A DNA stretch of 9,913 nucleotides, taken from contig JAFUJE010000077.1 of the NCBI GenBank assembly GCA_017473795.1, positions 1 to 9,913 on the forward strand, written 5' to 3'. Position 1 is the stretch's first letter; every line of letters starts with the position of its first letter. Both the position numbers and the translations under genes were made by a program. The notes beneath the pieces are model-generated. The model did no database searches, had not been told where the DNA came from, and was given only the letters and a program-made list of their open reading frames with translations. Below, in pieces: positions 1-5,657 of this stretch. Source of the DNA: Clostridia bacterium. GTDB taxonomy: Bacteria; Bacillota; Clostridia; Christensenellales; UBA1242.

Positions 1-50
1 CGCATAAAAAGCGTAAATTAATTTTATTAGCTTTCGTCTGTGAGAAAGAT

Positions 51-127
51 TGGTGCACCGCGGGCGATTCGAACGCTCGACCTTCTGTTCCGTAGACAGA
101 CGCTCTATCCAGCTGAGCTAGCGGTGC
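51..127 (-). tRNA. tRNA-Arg (anticodon ACG), CCA encoded
   Basis: Read on the minus strand, the sequence folds as a complete cloverleaf. The acceptor stem is GCACCGC (127-121) paired with GCGGTGC, followed by discriminator A and an encoded CCA (53-51). The D arm is GCTC/GAGC with A14, G18-G19 and A21. The anticodon stem is TCTGT/ACAGA with loop CTACGGA, so the anticodon is ACG (93-91) with the normal T33. The T arm contains TTCGAAT. ACG tRNAs are normally edited to inosine at position 34 by TadA and read CGU, CGC and CGA. All conserved tertiary positions look intact. No convincing terminator is visible in the 50 bases between its 3' end and the window edge, so more genes could follow in the same transcript. 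Confidence 0.96.
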
Positions 128-145
128 GTTTGGTTGATAATTTTT

Positions 146-174
146 ATTATAACATAGTACTTGACAAATGGCTA
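146..174 (-). promoter_or_regulatory. Promoter of tRNA-Arg
   Basis: On the minus strand a perfect -10 TATAAT (151-146) lies 17 bp downstream of a weaker -35 TAGCCA (174-169; 4 of 6 consensus). The predicted start near 139 gives a leader of about 12 nt before the tRNA at 127. The -35 sits inside the spacer of the opposing tRNA-Ala promoter, so the two promoters are interleaved. Confidence 0.6.
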
Positions 175-189
175 TAAGTTTTTTAAAAT
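161..189 (+). promoter_or_regulatory. Promoter of tRNA-Ala
   Basis: A perfect -35 box TTGACA (161-166) is followed by a 17-bp spacer and a -10 box TAAAAT (184-189; 5 of 6 consensus). The predicted transcription start near 196 leaves a leader of about 7 nt before the mature tRNA 5' end at 203. This is strong sigma-70/SigA-type architecture, as expected for a tRNA gene. Confidence 0.8.
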
Positions 190-202
190 ATTTTTAGAAC
201 TT

Positions 203-279
203 GGGGGTGTAGCTCAGCTGGTCGGAGCACCTGCCCTGCAAGCAGGGGGTCAGCGGTTCGAATCCGCTCACCTCCACCA
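203..279 (+). tRNA. tRNA-Ala (anticodon TGC) with unusual C33 and G21, CCA encoded
   Basis: A full cloverleaf is visible. The acceptor stem is GGGGGTG/CACCTCC (one G-T pair), then discriminator A276 and CCA 277-279. The D arm is GCTC/GAGC, the anticodon stem CCTGC/GCAGG, and the T arm AGCGG/CCGCT with loop TTCGAAT. The loop CCTGCAA gives anticodon TGC (237-239), which is alanine. Two normally conserved positions differ: position 33 is C (base 236) where nearly all elongator tRNAs have T, and position 21 is G (base 224) where A is usual. Everything else, including promoter, stems, encoded CCA and terminator, looks like a working gene. It could be a functional variant, a decaying extra copy or a sequencing error. 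It is transcribed away from tRNA-Arg. Confidence 0.9.
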
Positions 280-291
280 TCGTTCTAAAAG

Positions 292-322
292 AATCCTCAT
301 CTTAATCGGTGGGGATTTTTTT
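292..322 (+). terminator. Rho-independent terminator after tRNA-Ala
   Basis: The arms AATCCTCA (292-299) and TGGGGATT (310-317) form an 8-bp stem with one G-T pair around a 10-nt loop. A run of T through 322 follows. It lies 13 nt after the CCA end of the tRNA. Confidence 0.75.
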
Positions 323-355
323 GTTATATGGGTAGTTGTTTATTTTTTTTGTGAT

Positions 356-388
356 AAAAAATTTGCATTGTAATCAGTGCAGTTTTTT
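356..388 (+). terminator. Possible second, weak terminator-like hairpin
   Basis: An A-rich left arm ending in TTGCA (363-367) pairs with TGCAG plus TTTTTT (378-388). This gives two 5-bp runs split by one T-T mismatch. A/T-rich arms on both sides could make it work weakly in either direction. The rest of 323-435 is AT-rich spacer in which I see no gene. Confidence 0.3.
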
Positions 389-435
389 ATAGATTGTGGT
401 TTGGGTGAATTAAATGTTGAAATGTTATTAAAATC

Positions 436-449
436 GTTGACATGACAAC
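436..449. promoter_or_regulatory. Candidate operator: imperfect palindrome over the -35 box
   Basis: The sequence GTTGaCATGaCAAC is symmetric at 12 of 14 positions and covers the whole -35 hexamer of the operon promoter. MarR-family dimers typically bind short palindromes of this size and repress their own operon by blocking the -35 or -10. Autoregulation by the adjacent MarR protein is inferred from position and symmetry only. Confidence 0.45.
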
Positions 450-465
450 AATTTAATAATACCAT
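437..465 (+). promoter_or_regulatory. Promoter of the MarR/DegV/activase operon
   Basis: A perfect -35 TTGACA (437-442) is followed by a 17-bp spacer and -10 TACCAT (460-465; 4 of 6 consensus). Transcription would start near 471, about 11 nt before the ATG at 482. Because the -10 covers the earlier in-frame ATG at 464, this promoter also argues that translation starts at 482. Confidence 0.6.
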
Positions 466-481
466 GGTGGCAGGGTTAAAA

Positions 482-940
482 ATGGAAAAAAGGTATCAAA
501 TGTTTACGGGATTAATTTTGAATGTTTCACGTTGCATTCAGAAAATTAAAAATTCCGAAGTCGCTGAACTTGGTTTGAAAGGTAAACAAGTGCAATGTTT
601 GTTCTTTTTAGATAAAATGAAAGATGGTGCCAGTTTGACTCAGTTGTGCGAGTTGTGTGCCGAAGATAAAGGTGCAATGTCACGCACGGTGAAAGAATTG
701 ACCGCCAAAAACTTGGTTTATGTGGAAGAAAGCAAAACTCAAAAATACCGGAATCCGATTAAGTTAACGGCTTTGGGACAGAAAAATGCGGGAATTGTCG
801 CAAGTAAGATTAAAGCTAATTTACTTAAAGTTACTCAGGGAGTTACCGCTAGTGAACGTGAAATTTTTTACAAAGCATTAACCCAGTATGCAAATAATTT
901 GAATGCGATTTGCGAAAATTTTGGAGGAAAAAATGATTAA
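482..940 (+). CDS. MarR-family transcriptional regulator
   Basis: A 152-residue winged-helix regulator of typical MarR length. An N-terminal helix (about 5-30) is followed by the helix-turn-helix region (about 52-83), with a recognition helix in the stretch GAMSRTVKELTAKNLVYVEE. A wing (84-95) leads into the family-typical LTALGQ (95-100), and a C-terminal helix (about 120-145) would form the dimer interface. It should bind DNA as a dimer and act as a ligand- or redox-sensitive repressor. The ATG at 482 is preferred over 464 because AGGG (472-475) lies 6 nt upstream of it and the promoter -10 covers 464. C56 and C59 form a CxxC within the DNA-binding domain, with further Cys at 18, 39 and 144, so a redox input is possible. 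Its stop overlaps the next start by 8 nt, implying translational coupling to the DegV gene. The ligand is unknown; lipid sensing, as in FabT-like MarR proteins, is a guess from context. Confidence 0.88.
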   Translation: MEKRYQMFTGLILNVSRCIQKIKNSEVAELGLKGKQVQCLFFLDKMKDGASLTQLCELCAEDKGAMSRTVKELTAKNLVYVEESKTQKYRNPIKLTALGQKNAGIVASKIKANLLKVTQGVTASEREIFYKALTQYANNLNAICENFGGKND

Positions 941-1790
941 AATTATCATCGACAGTGCGTCTGATATTACTCAGGAGGAAGCAGAAAAGAAAGGAATTCG
1001 CATGATTCCTTTGGAAGTTCGTTTTGGTGACGAAGTTTATTTGGACGGTGTCAACTTGATGCCACAACAATTTTTGGAAAAATTGATTGAAAGTAATACT
1101 TTACCGAAAACCAGTCAAATTAACGAATACCGTTGGACGGAACAATTCGAACAGTTAACGGCGAACGGCGACCAAGTAATTGCGATTACAATTTCATCCA
1201 AGTTATCGGGGACTTACAGTAGTGCGAAAATGGCTGCCAAGAAATTTGCGGGAAAAGTGTTTGTTGTGGATAGTTTATCGGCGGCAACGGGTGAACGTAT
1301 TTTGTGTGATTATGCTTTGCGTTTGGTAGCGGAAGGTAAAACAGCAGACGAAATTTTCGCAGAATTAGAACAAGTTAAACACAAAATTCAAGTCATTGCG
1401 GTAGTTGATACTTTAAAATATTTACGTAAAGGTGGACGCATTTCGGCAGTAACCGCTTTTGCGGGTGAATTATTGTCAATCAAGCCGGTCATTGCGGTAA
1501 TTAACGGCGAAGTAAAAATGGCAGGTAAAGCCTTGGGGAGCAAAAAGAGTAACAACTTGTTAATGCAGTTGATGCAAAAATGTGGTGGCGTGGATTTTAA
1601 TATGCCCTACGGTTTAATTTTCTCGGGTTATCGTGATGAATATTTGCGCAAGTATTTGGAAGATAGTGCTTGTTTGTGGCAAGACCATGTGTCAGATATA
1701 AAAGACATTCCGGTTTATATGTACGGTAGCACGATTGGTACTCATGTGGGACCAAATGCTTTGGGCGTTGCGTTCTTTGCCAATAAATAA
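933..1790 (+). CDS. DegV-family protein, copy 1 (FakB-like fatty-acid-binding)
   Basis: A 285-residue protein with the two-domain DegV layout. Landmarks are an N-terminal strand with DSASD (7-11), PKTSQ (58-62), SSKLSGT (88-94), KYLRKGGRIS (162-171) and the C-terminal GTHVGPNALG (269-278). In characterised FakB proteins a Thr/Ser pair and a C-terminal His hold the fatty-acid carboxylate; the matching residues here would be T60, S92 and H271. Such proteins present fatty acids to the kinase FakA, but no kinase gene is in this window, so the ligand and partner are not established. The ATG at 933 is chosen over 903 because GGAGG (923-927) lies 5 nt before it and the protein then begins at the usual family N-terminus. 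It overlaps the MarR gene by 8 nt and is followed after 26 nt by the HgdB-like genes. Confidence 0.92.
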   Translation: MIKIIIDSASDITQEEAEKKGIRMIPLEVRFGDEVYLDGVNLMPQQFLEKLIESNTLPKTSQINEYRWTEQFEQLTANGDQVIAITISSKLSGTYSSAKMAAKKFAGKVFVVDSLSAATGERILCDYALRLVAEGKTADEIFAELEQVKHKIQVIAVVDTLKYLRKGGRISAVTAFAGELLSIKPVIAVINGEVKMAGKALGSKKSNNLLMQLMQKCGGVDFNMPYGLIFSGYRDEYLRKYLEDSACLWQDHVSDIKDIPVYMYGSTIGTHVGPNALGVAFFANK

Positions 1791-1816
1791 AAAATTAAAC
1801 GAATTAGGAGGTACAA

Positions 1817-2737
1817 ATGAAAATTGGGATTCCGAGAGCACTGCTCTATTACAAATACGAAAAGTTTTGGACGACTTTTTTTGACCAAGCCGGGATTGAA
1901 TATGTGCTTAGTCCGGTAACAACCAAAGATATTGTGACTCGGGGGGAAAGTTTAGCCATTGATGAAGCGTGTTTGCCCACGAAAATTTTGTTGGGACACA
2001 TTGATTGGTTAATCGACAAATGCGATTATGTTTTTTTGCCACGGGTGGAATATGCTTATCGTGCGCAAATGTGTACCAAGTTTTTGGCGCAAATTGATTT
2101 GGTGCGGAATACTTTCCGAGACCGTAAGATTCAGTTGTTATTTTATAATTGCTTTAAAAAAGGACCACGGGCGGAGTTTAAGGCTTTCAAAAAAATGGGA
2201 AAATTTTTGGGTTTGAAAAATGCGGTGATTAAAGACGCATACACGAAAGCCCGTCAAGCCCAACAGTACTTTGAAATGTTCCGCAGTCAACATCAGTTGG
2301 AAGTTTTGAAAGAAACCAAGAAAAATAAAGTCTTGGTGGTGGCTCATGCGTATAATATTGGGGACAAATTTATTGGCGAGCCGATTTTACGCACGTTACG
2401 TCAATTAAATTGCGAACCAATTTTGGCAGAATATTTTGATGCGTATGAATGTATCCACCAAGCCCACGAAATCAGTAAGACTTTGCCGTGGGGATATAAC
2501 CAACATCTAGTCGGTGCGATTGCTAAGTACCGTGATGATGTGGACGGAATTGTGATTTTGACGACCTTCCCGTGTGGTCCGGACAGCATGGTCAATGAAA
2601 TGATTACACGTAAAGTGAAAGATAAACCGATTTTGGTGTTAACCATGGATACGCAAGACGGTACTGCCGGTTTGGAAACTCGTTTGGAAAGTTATGTTGA
2701 CATCTTAAATTTTAAAAAGGAGCATCGCAATGGCTGA
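1817..2737 (+). CDS. HgdB-like CoA-dehydratase-related protein, component 1
   Basis: A 306-residue soluble protein recognised as one of the two HgdB-related proteins that accompany acyl-CoA dehydratase activases; the other is the next gene. Visible signatures are the N-terminal GIPRALLYYKYEKFW (4-18), DEACLPTK around C52, LPRV (74-77) followed by C86, NCFKKGP (111-117), FPCGPDSM around C253, and the C-terminal DTQDGTAGLETRLES (278-292). HgdB-type folds hold [4Fe-4S] clusters with cysteines, so C52, C86 and C253 are candidate ligands. The start has AGGAGG (1806-1811) 5 nt upstream. In many Bacillota this unit and its neighbours occur fused into one very long protein; here they are separate. 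The gene overlaps the next by 8 nt and ends in TGA, which argues against a TGA=Trp code. The substrate is unknown, and classical hydroxyacyl-CoA dehydration is not assured. Confidence 0.82.
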   Translation: MKIGIPRALLYYKYEKFWTTFFDQAGIEYVLSPVTTKDIVTRGESLAIDEACLPTKILLGHIDWLIDKCDYVFLPRVEYAYRAQMCTKFLAQIDLVRNTFRDRKIQLLFYNCFKKGPRAEFKAFKKMGKFLGLKNAVIKDAYTKARQAQQYFEMFRSQHQLEVLKETKKNKVLVVAHAYNIGDKFIGEPILRTLRQLNCEPILAEYFDAYECIHQAHEISKTLPWGYNQHLVGAIAKYRDDVDGIVILTTFPCGPDSMVNEMITRKVKDKPILVLTMDTQDGTAGLETRLESYVDILNFKKEHRNG

Positions 2738-3821
2738 AAAAATCAATGAAGAGATTGTGGCTTGTTTTCCGCAATGGGGGAACTATTCTTACGCTTTTAA
2801 ATTTTTAATCGAGCGTGGTTTTGGCGTAAAATATCTAACACCGCCACCGATTACCCGACGGACTTTGGAATTAGGCAGTCGTCACAGTCCGGACTATGTT
2901 TGTGTACCTTTTAAATACTGTTTAGGTTGTTATTTGGAAGCGTTGGAAAAAGGTGCAAACTGCTTGATGCAAATCTTTGGGGCTTGTCGGTTGAATTATT
3001 ATGGCGAGTTAGCCGAACAAATTTTGCGAGATATGGGCTACCAGTTCCAATTTATGAATATGGCGGAAATTAAATGGACTTCCCCACGTTCGATTATCGA
3101 ACACATGAAAATCATTAACCCGAACGTATCAATTACAAAAGTTGTGGTGGCTTTACCAACAACGATTGCTATGATTAAGTTGATTGACCAGTTTGATAAC
3201 TTTTTACGTCATAATATTGGTTTTGAAGTGAATGAAGGTGATTTTGAAAAACTGCAGAAAGAATTTTATGCGGCTTTGGATACTGTGGAAAATAAAAAGC
3301 AGTTAAAACGCATTAAAAAGACTTTCTTCCAGCGTTTGAAAAAAATTCCGGTAAACAAACCGGCTCATACGTTGAAGGTTGGTATGGTTGGTGATTACTA
3401 TACGGTGCAAGAACCGTTCAGCAATTACTACATGGAAAAAGAATTTGCGGCGATGGGTATGGAAGTTTATCGGGACATGAACTTAACCAATACCATAATT
3501 CACAATCAATGGAAAAAACGCCACCGCTTTGCCAAAAAATATGCCAAGTTTAATCCGGGGGCGACAGCAACTTTCACTATTGCTGAAGCATTATCTTACG
3601 TGAAACAAGGTATGGACGGTGTGGTGCAAGTTAAATCTTTCGGGTGTACGCCGGAAATTGATGCGATGCCAATTTTACAAAATATCAGCAATGATTACCG
3701 TATCCCGATTTTGAACTTCAGTTTTGATTCGCAAACTAGCGAAACGGGAATCAAAACACGGCTAGAGGCTTTTTATGATATGGTCGTAGCCCGCAAAAAC
3801 ACAACAAAAGGAGATAAATAA
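2730..3821 (+). CDS. HgdB-like CoA-dehydratase-related protein, component 2
   Basis: A 363-residue protein homologous to the second HgdB-like unit. Signatures are ACFPQWGNYSYAFKFL (11-26), PPPITRRTLELGSRHSPDYVC (38-58), FKYCLGCYLEAL with C64 and C67, GACRLNYYGELA with C86, a middle Lys-rich linker (about 188-216), MVGDYYTVQEPF (219-230), KSFGCTP with C306, and the C-terminal DSQTSETGIKTRLEAFYDM (333-351). The C-terminal motif parallels DTQDGTAGLETRLES in the preceding protein, so the two appear to be distant paralogues likely to form a complex. The Cys pattern (58, 64, 67, 78, 86, 306) is suited to an iron-sulfur cluster. AAGGAG (2717-2722) precedes the ATG by 7 nt. It overlaps the upstream gene by 8 nt and the activase start by 1 nt, so the three products are probably made together. 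Role: likely acceptor of the activase electron; substrate unknown. Confidence 0.82.
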   Translation: MAEKINEEIVACFPQWGNYSYAFKFLIERGFGVKYLTPPPITRRTLELGSRHSPDYVCVPFKYCLGCYLEALEKGANCLMQIFGACRLNYYGELAEQILRDMGYQFQFMNMAEIKWTSPRSIIEHMKIINPNVSITKVVVALPTTIAMIKLIDQFDNFLRHNIGFEVNEGDFEKLQKEFYAALDTVENKKQLKRIKKTFFQRLKKIPVNKPAHTLKVGMVGDYYTVQEPFSNYYMEKEFAAMGMEVYRDMNLTNTIIHNQWKKRHRFAKKYAKFNPGATATFTIAEALSYVKQGMDGVVQVKSFGCTPEIDAMPILQNISNDYRIPILNFSFDSQTSETGIKTRLEAFYDMVVARKNTTKGDK

Positions 3822-4774
3822 TGAAAAAAGGTTATATTGGAATTGATATTGGGTCGATTTCGACTAAAGGTGTGGTGGTTGACAGCAACAAAAAAATTGT
3901 GGCTAGTGATTACCTGTGGACAGAAGGCGATCCGATGAATGCGGTTAAACGCTTGTTGAAATCTTTGGAAAAACAAATTAAGGGTAAGGATATCCAAGTC
4001 GTTGGTGTGGGTACGACGGGAAGTGCACGTAAATTAATCGGTGCCGTGACTAATGCCAGTGTGGTTAAGAACGAAATTACCGCTCATGCAATCGGAACTA
4101 CTACCCTGTACCCCGATGTCAATACCATTTTTGAAATTGGTGGGCAAGATAGTAAAATTATTATCATTGAAAACGGCTATGTTGTCGATTATGCGATGAA
4201 TACGCTTTGTGCGGCGGGGACGGGTTCGTTCTTAAGCAGTCAGGCACACCGTTTGGGTGTTTCGGTTGAAGAATTTGGCTCGATTGCTTTGACCAGTAAA
4301 CAACCAACAAATATTGCGGCTCGTTGTACGGTATTTGCGGAAAGTGACTTGGTGCATAAAGCACAAATGGGTCACAAAAAAGAAGACATTATTGCGGGTT
4401 TATGTAAAGCCGTGGTTAGCAACTATCTTAACAACGTGGGTAAAGGTAAACGCATCAAAGCCCCCATTGTTTTCCAAGGTGGTGTCAGCAAAAATATCGG
4501 CGTGAAAAAGGCTTTTGAAGACCAAGTTGGCTGTGAAATTACGGTTGATGCGAACGGTCATTTGATGGGCGCCTTTGGTGTCGCTATTTTGGCACAAAAA
4601 TCCGGCATTGAACGTACGTTTGACTTCAATATCACGGCTTTGGACTTCAAAACCAAGGGGTTCGAGTGTCCGAAATGTGCCAACCATTGTGAAATTATGT
4701 GTGTTTATCGGGACAACCGCTTGATTGATTCTTGGGGTAACAAGTGCGATAACGGCGCAATTCGTGTCAATTAA
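3821..4774 (+). CDS. Acyl-CoA dehydratase activase (HgdC/BadF-BcrA family ATPase) with Cys-rich tail
   Basis: A 317-residue ASKHA-fold ATPase. Family motifs are GIDIGSISTKGVV (7-19, phosphate binding), VGTTGSAR (63-70), EIGGQDSKII (105-114), NTLCAAGTGSF (127-137), RCTVFAESD (168-176) and FQGGVSKN (218-225). C130 and C169 match the two cysteines that in HgdC-type activases hold one [4Fe-4S] cluster between the subunits of a homodimer. ATP hydrolysis drives a conformational change that injects a low-potential electron into the HgdB-like partner, here probably the two preceding products. Beyond the classical fold it carries a tail with C283, C286, C290, C294 and C309 (CX2CX3CX3CX14C), a possible extra metal or Fe-S site. 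AAAGGAG (3807-3813) lies 7 nt before the ATG, and TAATG joins the upstream stop and this start. It may equally serve a double-cubane reductase-type partner. No terminator separates it clearly from the next gene. Confidence 0.92.
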   Translation: MKKGYIGIDIGSISTKGVVVDSNKKIVASDYLWTEGDPMNAVKRLLKSLEKQIKGKDIQVVGVGTTGSARKLIGAVTNASVVKNEITAHAIGTTTLYPDVNTIFEIGGQDSKIIIIENGYVVDYAMNTLCAAGTGSFLSSQAHRLGVSVEEFGSIALTSKQPTNIAARCTVFAESDLVHKAQMGHKKEDIIAGLCKAVVSNYLNNVGKGKRIKAPIVFQGGVSKNIGVKKAFEDQVGCEITVDANGHLMGAFGVAILAQKSGIERTFDFNITALDFKTKGFECPKCANHCEIMCVYRDNRLIDSWGNKCDNGAIRVN

Positions 4775-4784
4775 GAAAATATAA

Positions 4785-4815
4785 TTGGTATATTTAGCGC
4801 CAAACATGCTATGAT
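4785..4815 (+). promoter_or_regulatory. Extended -10 promoter of the second DegV gene (leaderless candidate)
   Basis: TGC-TATGAT (4807-4815) matches the extended -10 form TGnTATAAT with 5 of 6 hexamer positions. A weak -35 TTGGTA (4785-4790) lies 19 bp upstream; an extended -10 can work with a poor -35. Transcription would start about 6-7 nt after 4815, at or next to the ATG at 4821. No Shine-Dalgarno is present upstream of that ATG. Confidence 0.5.
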
Positions 4816-4820
4816 TAAAT

Positions 4821-5654
4821 ATGATTAGATTAATTGTTGACTGTACTTGTGAAATTGGCTCAGCCGAAGCCCGAGAATTAGGGATTATTTCCTTGCCAAT
4901 GCGTATGATGATTGATGACCAAGAATATTTAGCGGGTGAAAATTTAGACAATGATACTTTTTACGACTTATTGCCCAAAACCAAGACGGCACCCAAAACT
5001 ATGCAAATCAATGCTCATGATTACGTACAAGTAATTAAGCCGTTGTTAGATGCGGGCGACGAAGTTTTTGTCATGTCAGTTTCCAGTGGTTTATCGGGGA
5101 CGTTTAACAGTTTGACGCAGGCGGCTGCGGAATTGAATTCGCCCAAATTAGTAATTTTTGACAGTCAAACCTTTACCTTGGCTTACTATGCCTTGGTGAT
5201 GCAAGCCCGCAAGTTGATTCAAGCGGGTGTGACTTTGGCAGAACTGACCCAAAAAATGACAGAGTTGCGGGAACGGGTACGCATTTATTTTATTGCCGAC
5301 ACGACCAAGTACTTGGTGAAAGGTGGTCGCATCAGTTTTATGAAAGGCTTGTTGGCAAATACCCTCCACTTGAAGCCTATTATCAGTGTGGTCAACAAAA
5401 AATTGCAAATGGTGGCTAAAGGAATTGGTTATAATTTAGCCAAACGTCAAATTTTACGGTTTACCAAAAATATTGATTTTACTCTGCCCGTTTATTACGG
5501 TCACATTCATAACAGTGCCAAAGCCGAAGATTTTAAGCAAATTTTTGACTTTGATTTTACCGAAAAACGGGAAATTGGTCCGATTGTTGGTGCGCATGGT
5601 GGTCCAAATTGTGTCGGATTGGCTTTCTTTGAAAAAGCAGACGCTACCAAATAA
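4821..5654 (+). CDS. DegV-family protein, copy 2
   Basis: A 277-residue paralogue of the DegV protein at 933-1790, aligning along its whole length: MIRLIVDCTCEI at the N-terminus, PKTMQIN (58-64), SSGLSGTFNS (88-97), KYLVKGGRIS (163-172), LHLKPIISVVN (182-192) and GAHGGPNCVGLAFF (257-270). The predicted ligand-contact residues T60, S92 and H259 are kept. However, the first Ser of the N-terminal motif is C8 and the Ser after T60 is M61, so the binding pocket or lid probably differs from copy 1, in the way FakB1 and FakB2 prefer different fatty acids. The start is fixed by the family N-terminus. There is no ribosome binding site, and the ATG sits where the upstream extended -10 promoter would start transcription. 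It lies 46 nt after the activase gene and converges on mutM with only 3 nt between stop codons. Confidence 0.92.
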   Translation: MIRLIVDCTCEIGSAEARELGIISLPMRMMIDDQEYLAGENLDNDTFYDLLPKTKTAPKTMQINAHDYVQVIKPLLDAGDEVFVMSVSSGLSGTFNSLTQAAAELNSPKLVIFDSQTFTLAYYALVMQARKLIQAGVTLAELTQKMTELRERVRIYFIADTTKYLVKGGRISFMKGLLANTLHLKPIISVVNKKLQMVAKGIGYNLAKRQILRFTKNIDFTLPVYYGHIHNSAKAEDFKQIFDFDFTEKREIGPIVGAHGGPNCVGLAFFEKADATK

Positions 5655-5657
5655 AAA

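Noticed and set aside
1..50. CTTTC/GAAAG stem downstream of tRNA-Arg as a terminator
   Set aside because: Only 5 bp with an 8-nt loop and no T run on the minus strand.
161..373. 70-codon open frame across the tRNA-Ala gene
   Set aside because: It is read straight through a complete tRNA and its terminator, has no ribosome binding site, and has low-complexity content.
464..481. ATG at 464 as the start of the MarR gene
   Set aside because: No Shine-Dalgarno, and the codon lies inside the predicted -10 box. The ATG at 482 has AGGG at suitable spacing.
903..932. Earlier in-frame start for DegV copy 1
   Set aside because: It adds ten residues absent from the family N-terminus, and the GGAGG at 923-927 clearly serves the ATG at 933.
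4768..4787. CAATTA/TAATTG hairpin after the activase gene as a terminator
   Set aside because: Only 6 AT-rich pairs, no T run follows, and it overlaps the possible -35 of the next gene.
4400..4951. 183-codon minus-strand frame opposite the activase and DegV copy 2
   Set aside because: It is antisense to two well-supported genes, has no recognisable motif or ribosome site, and crosses the intergenic spacer. Its length fits chance given the codon bias of the plus-strand genes.
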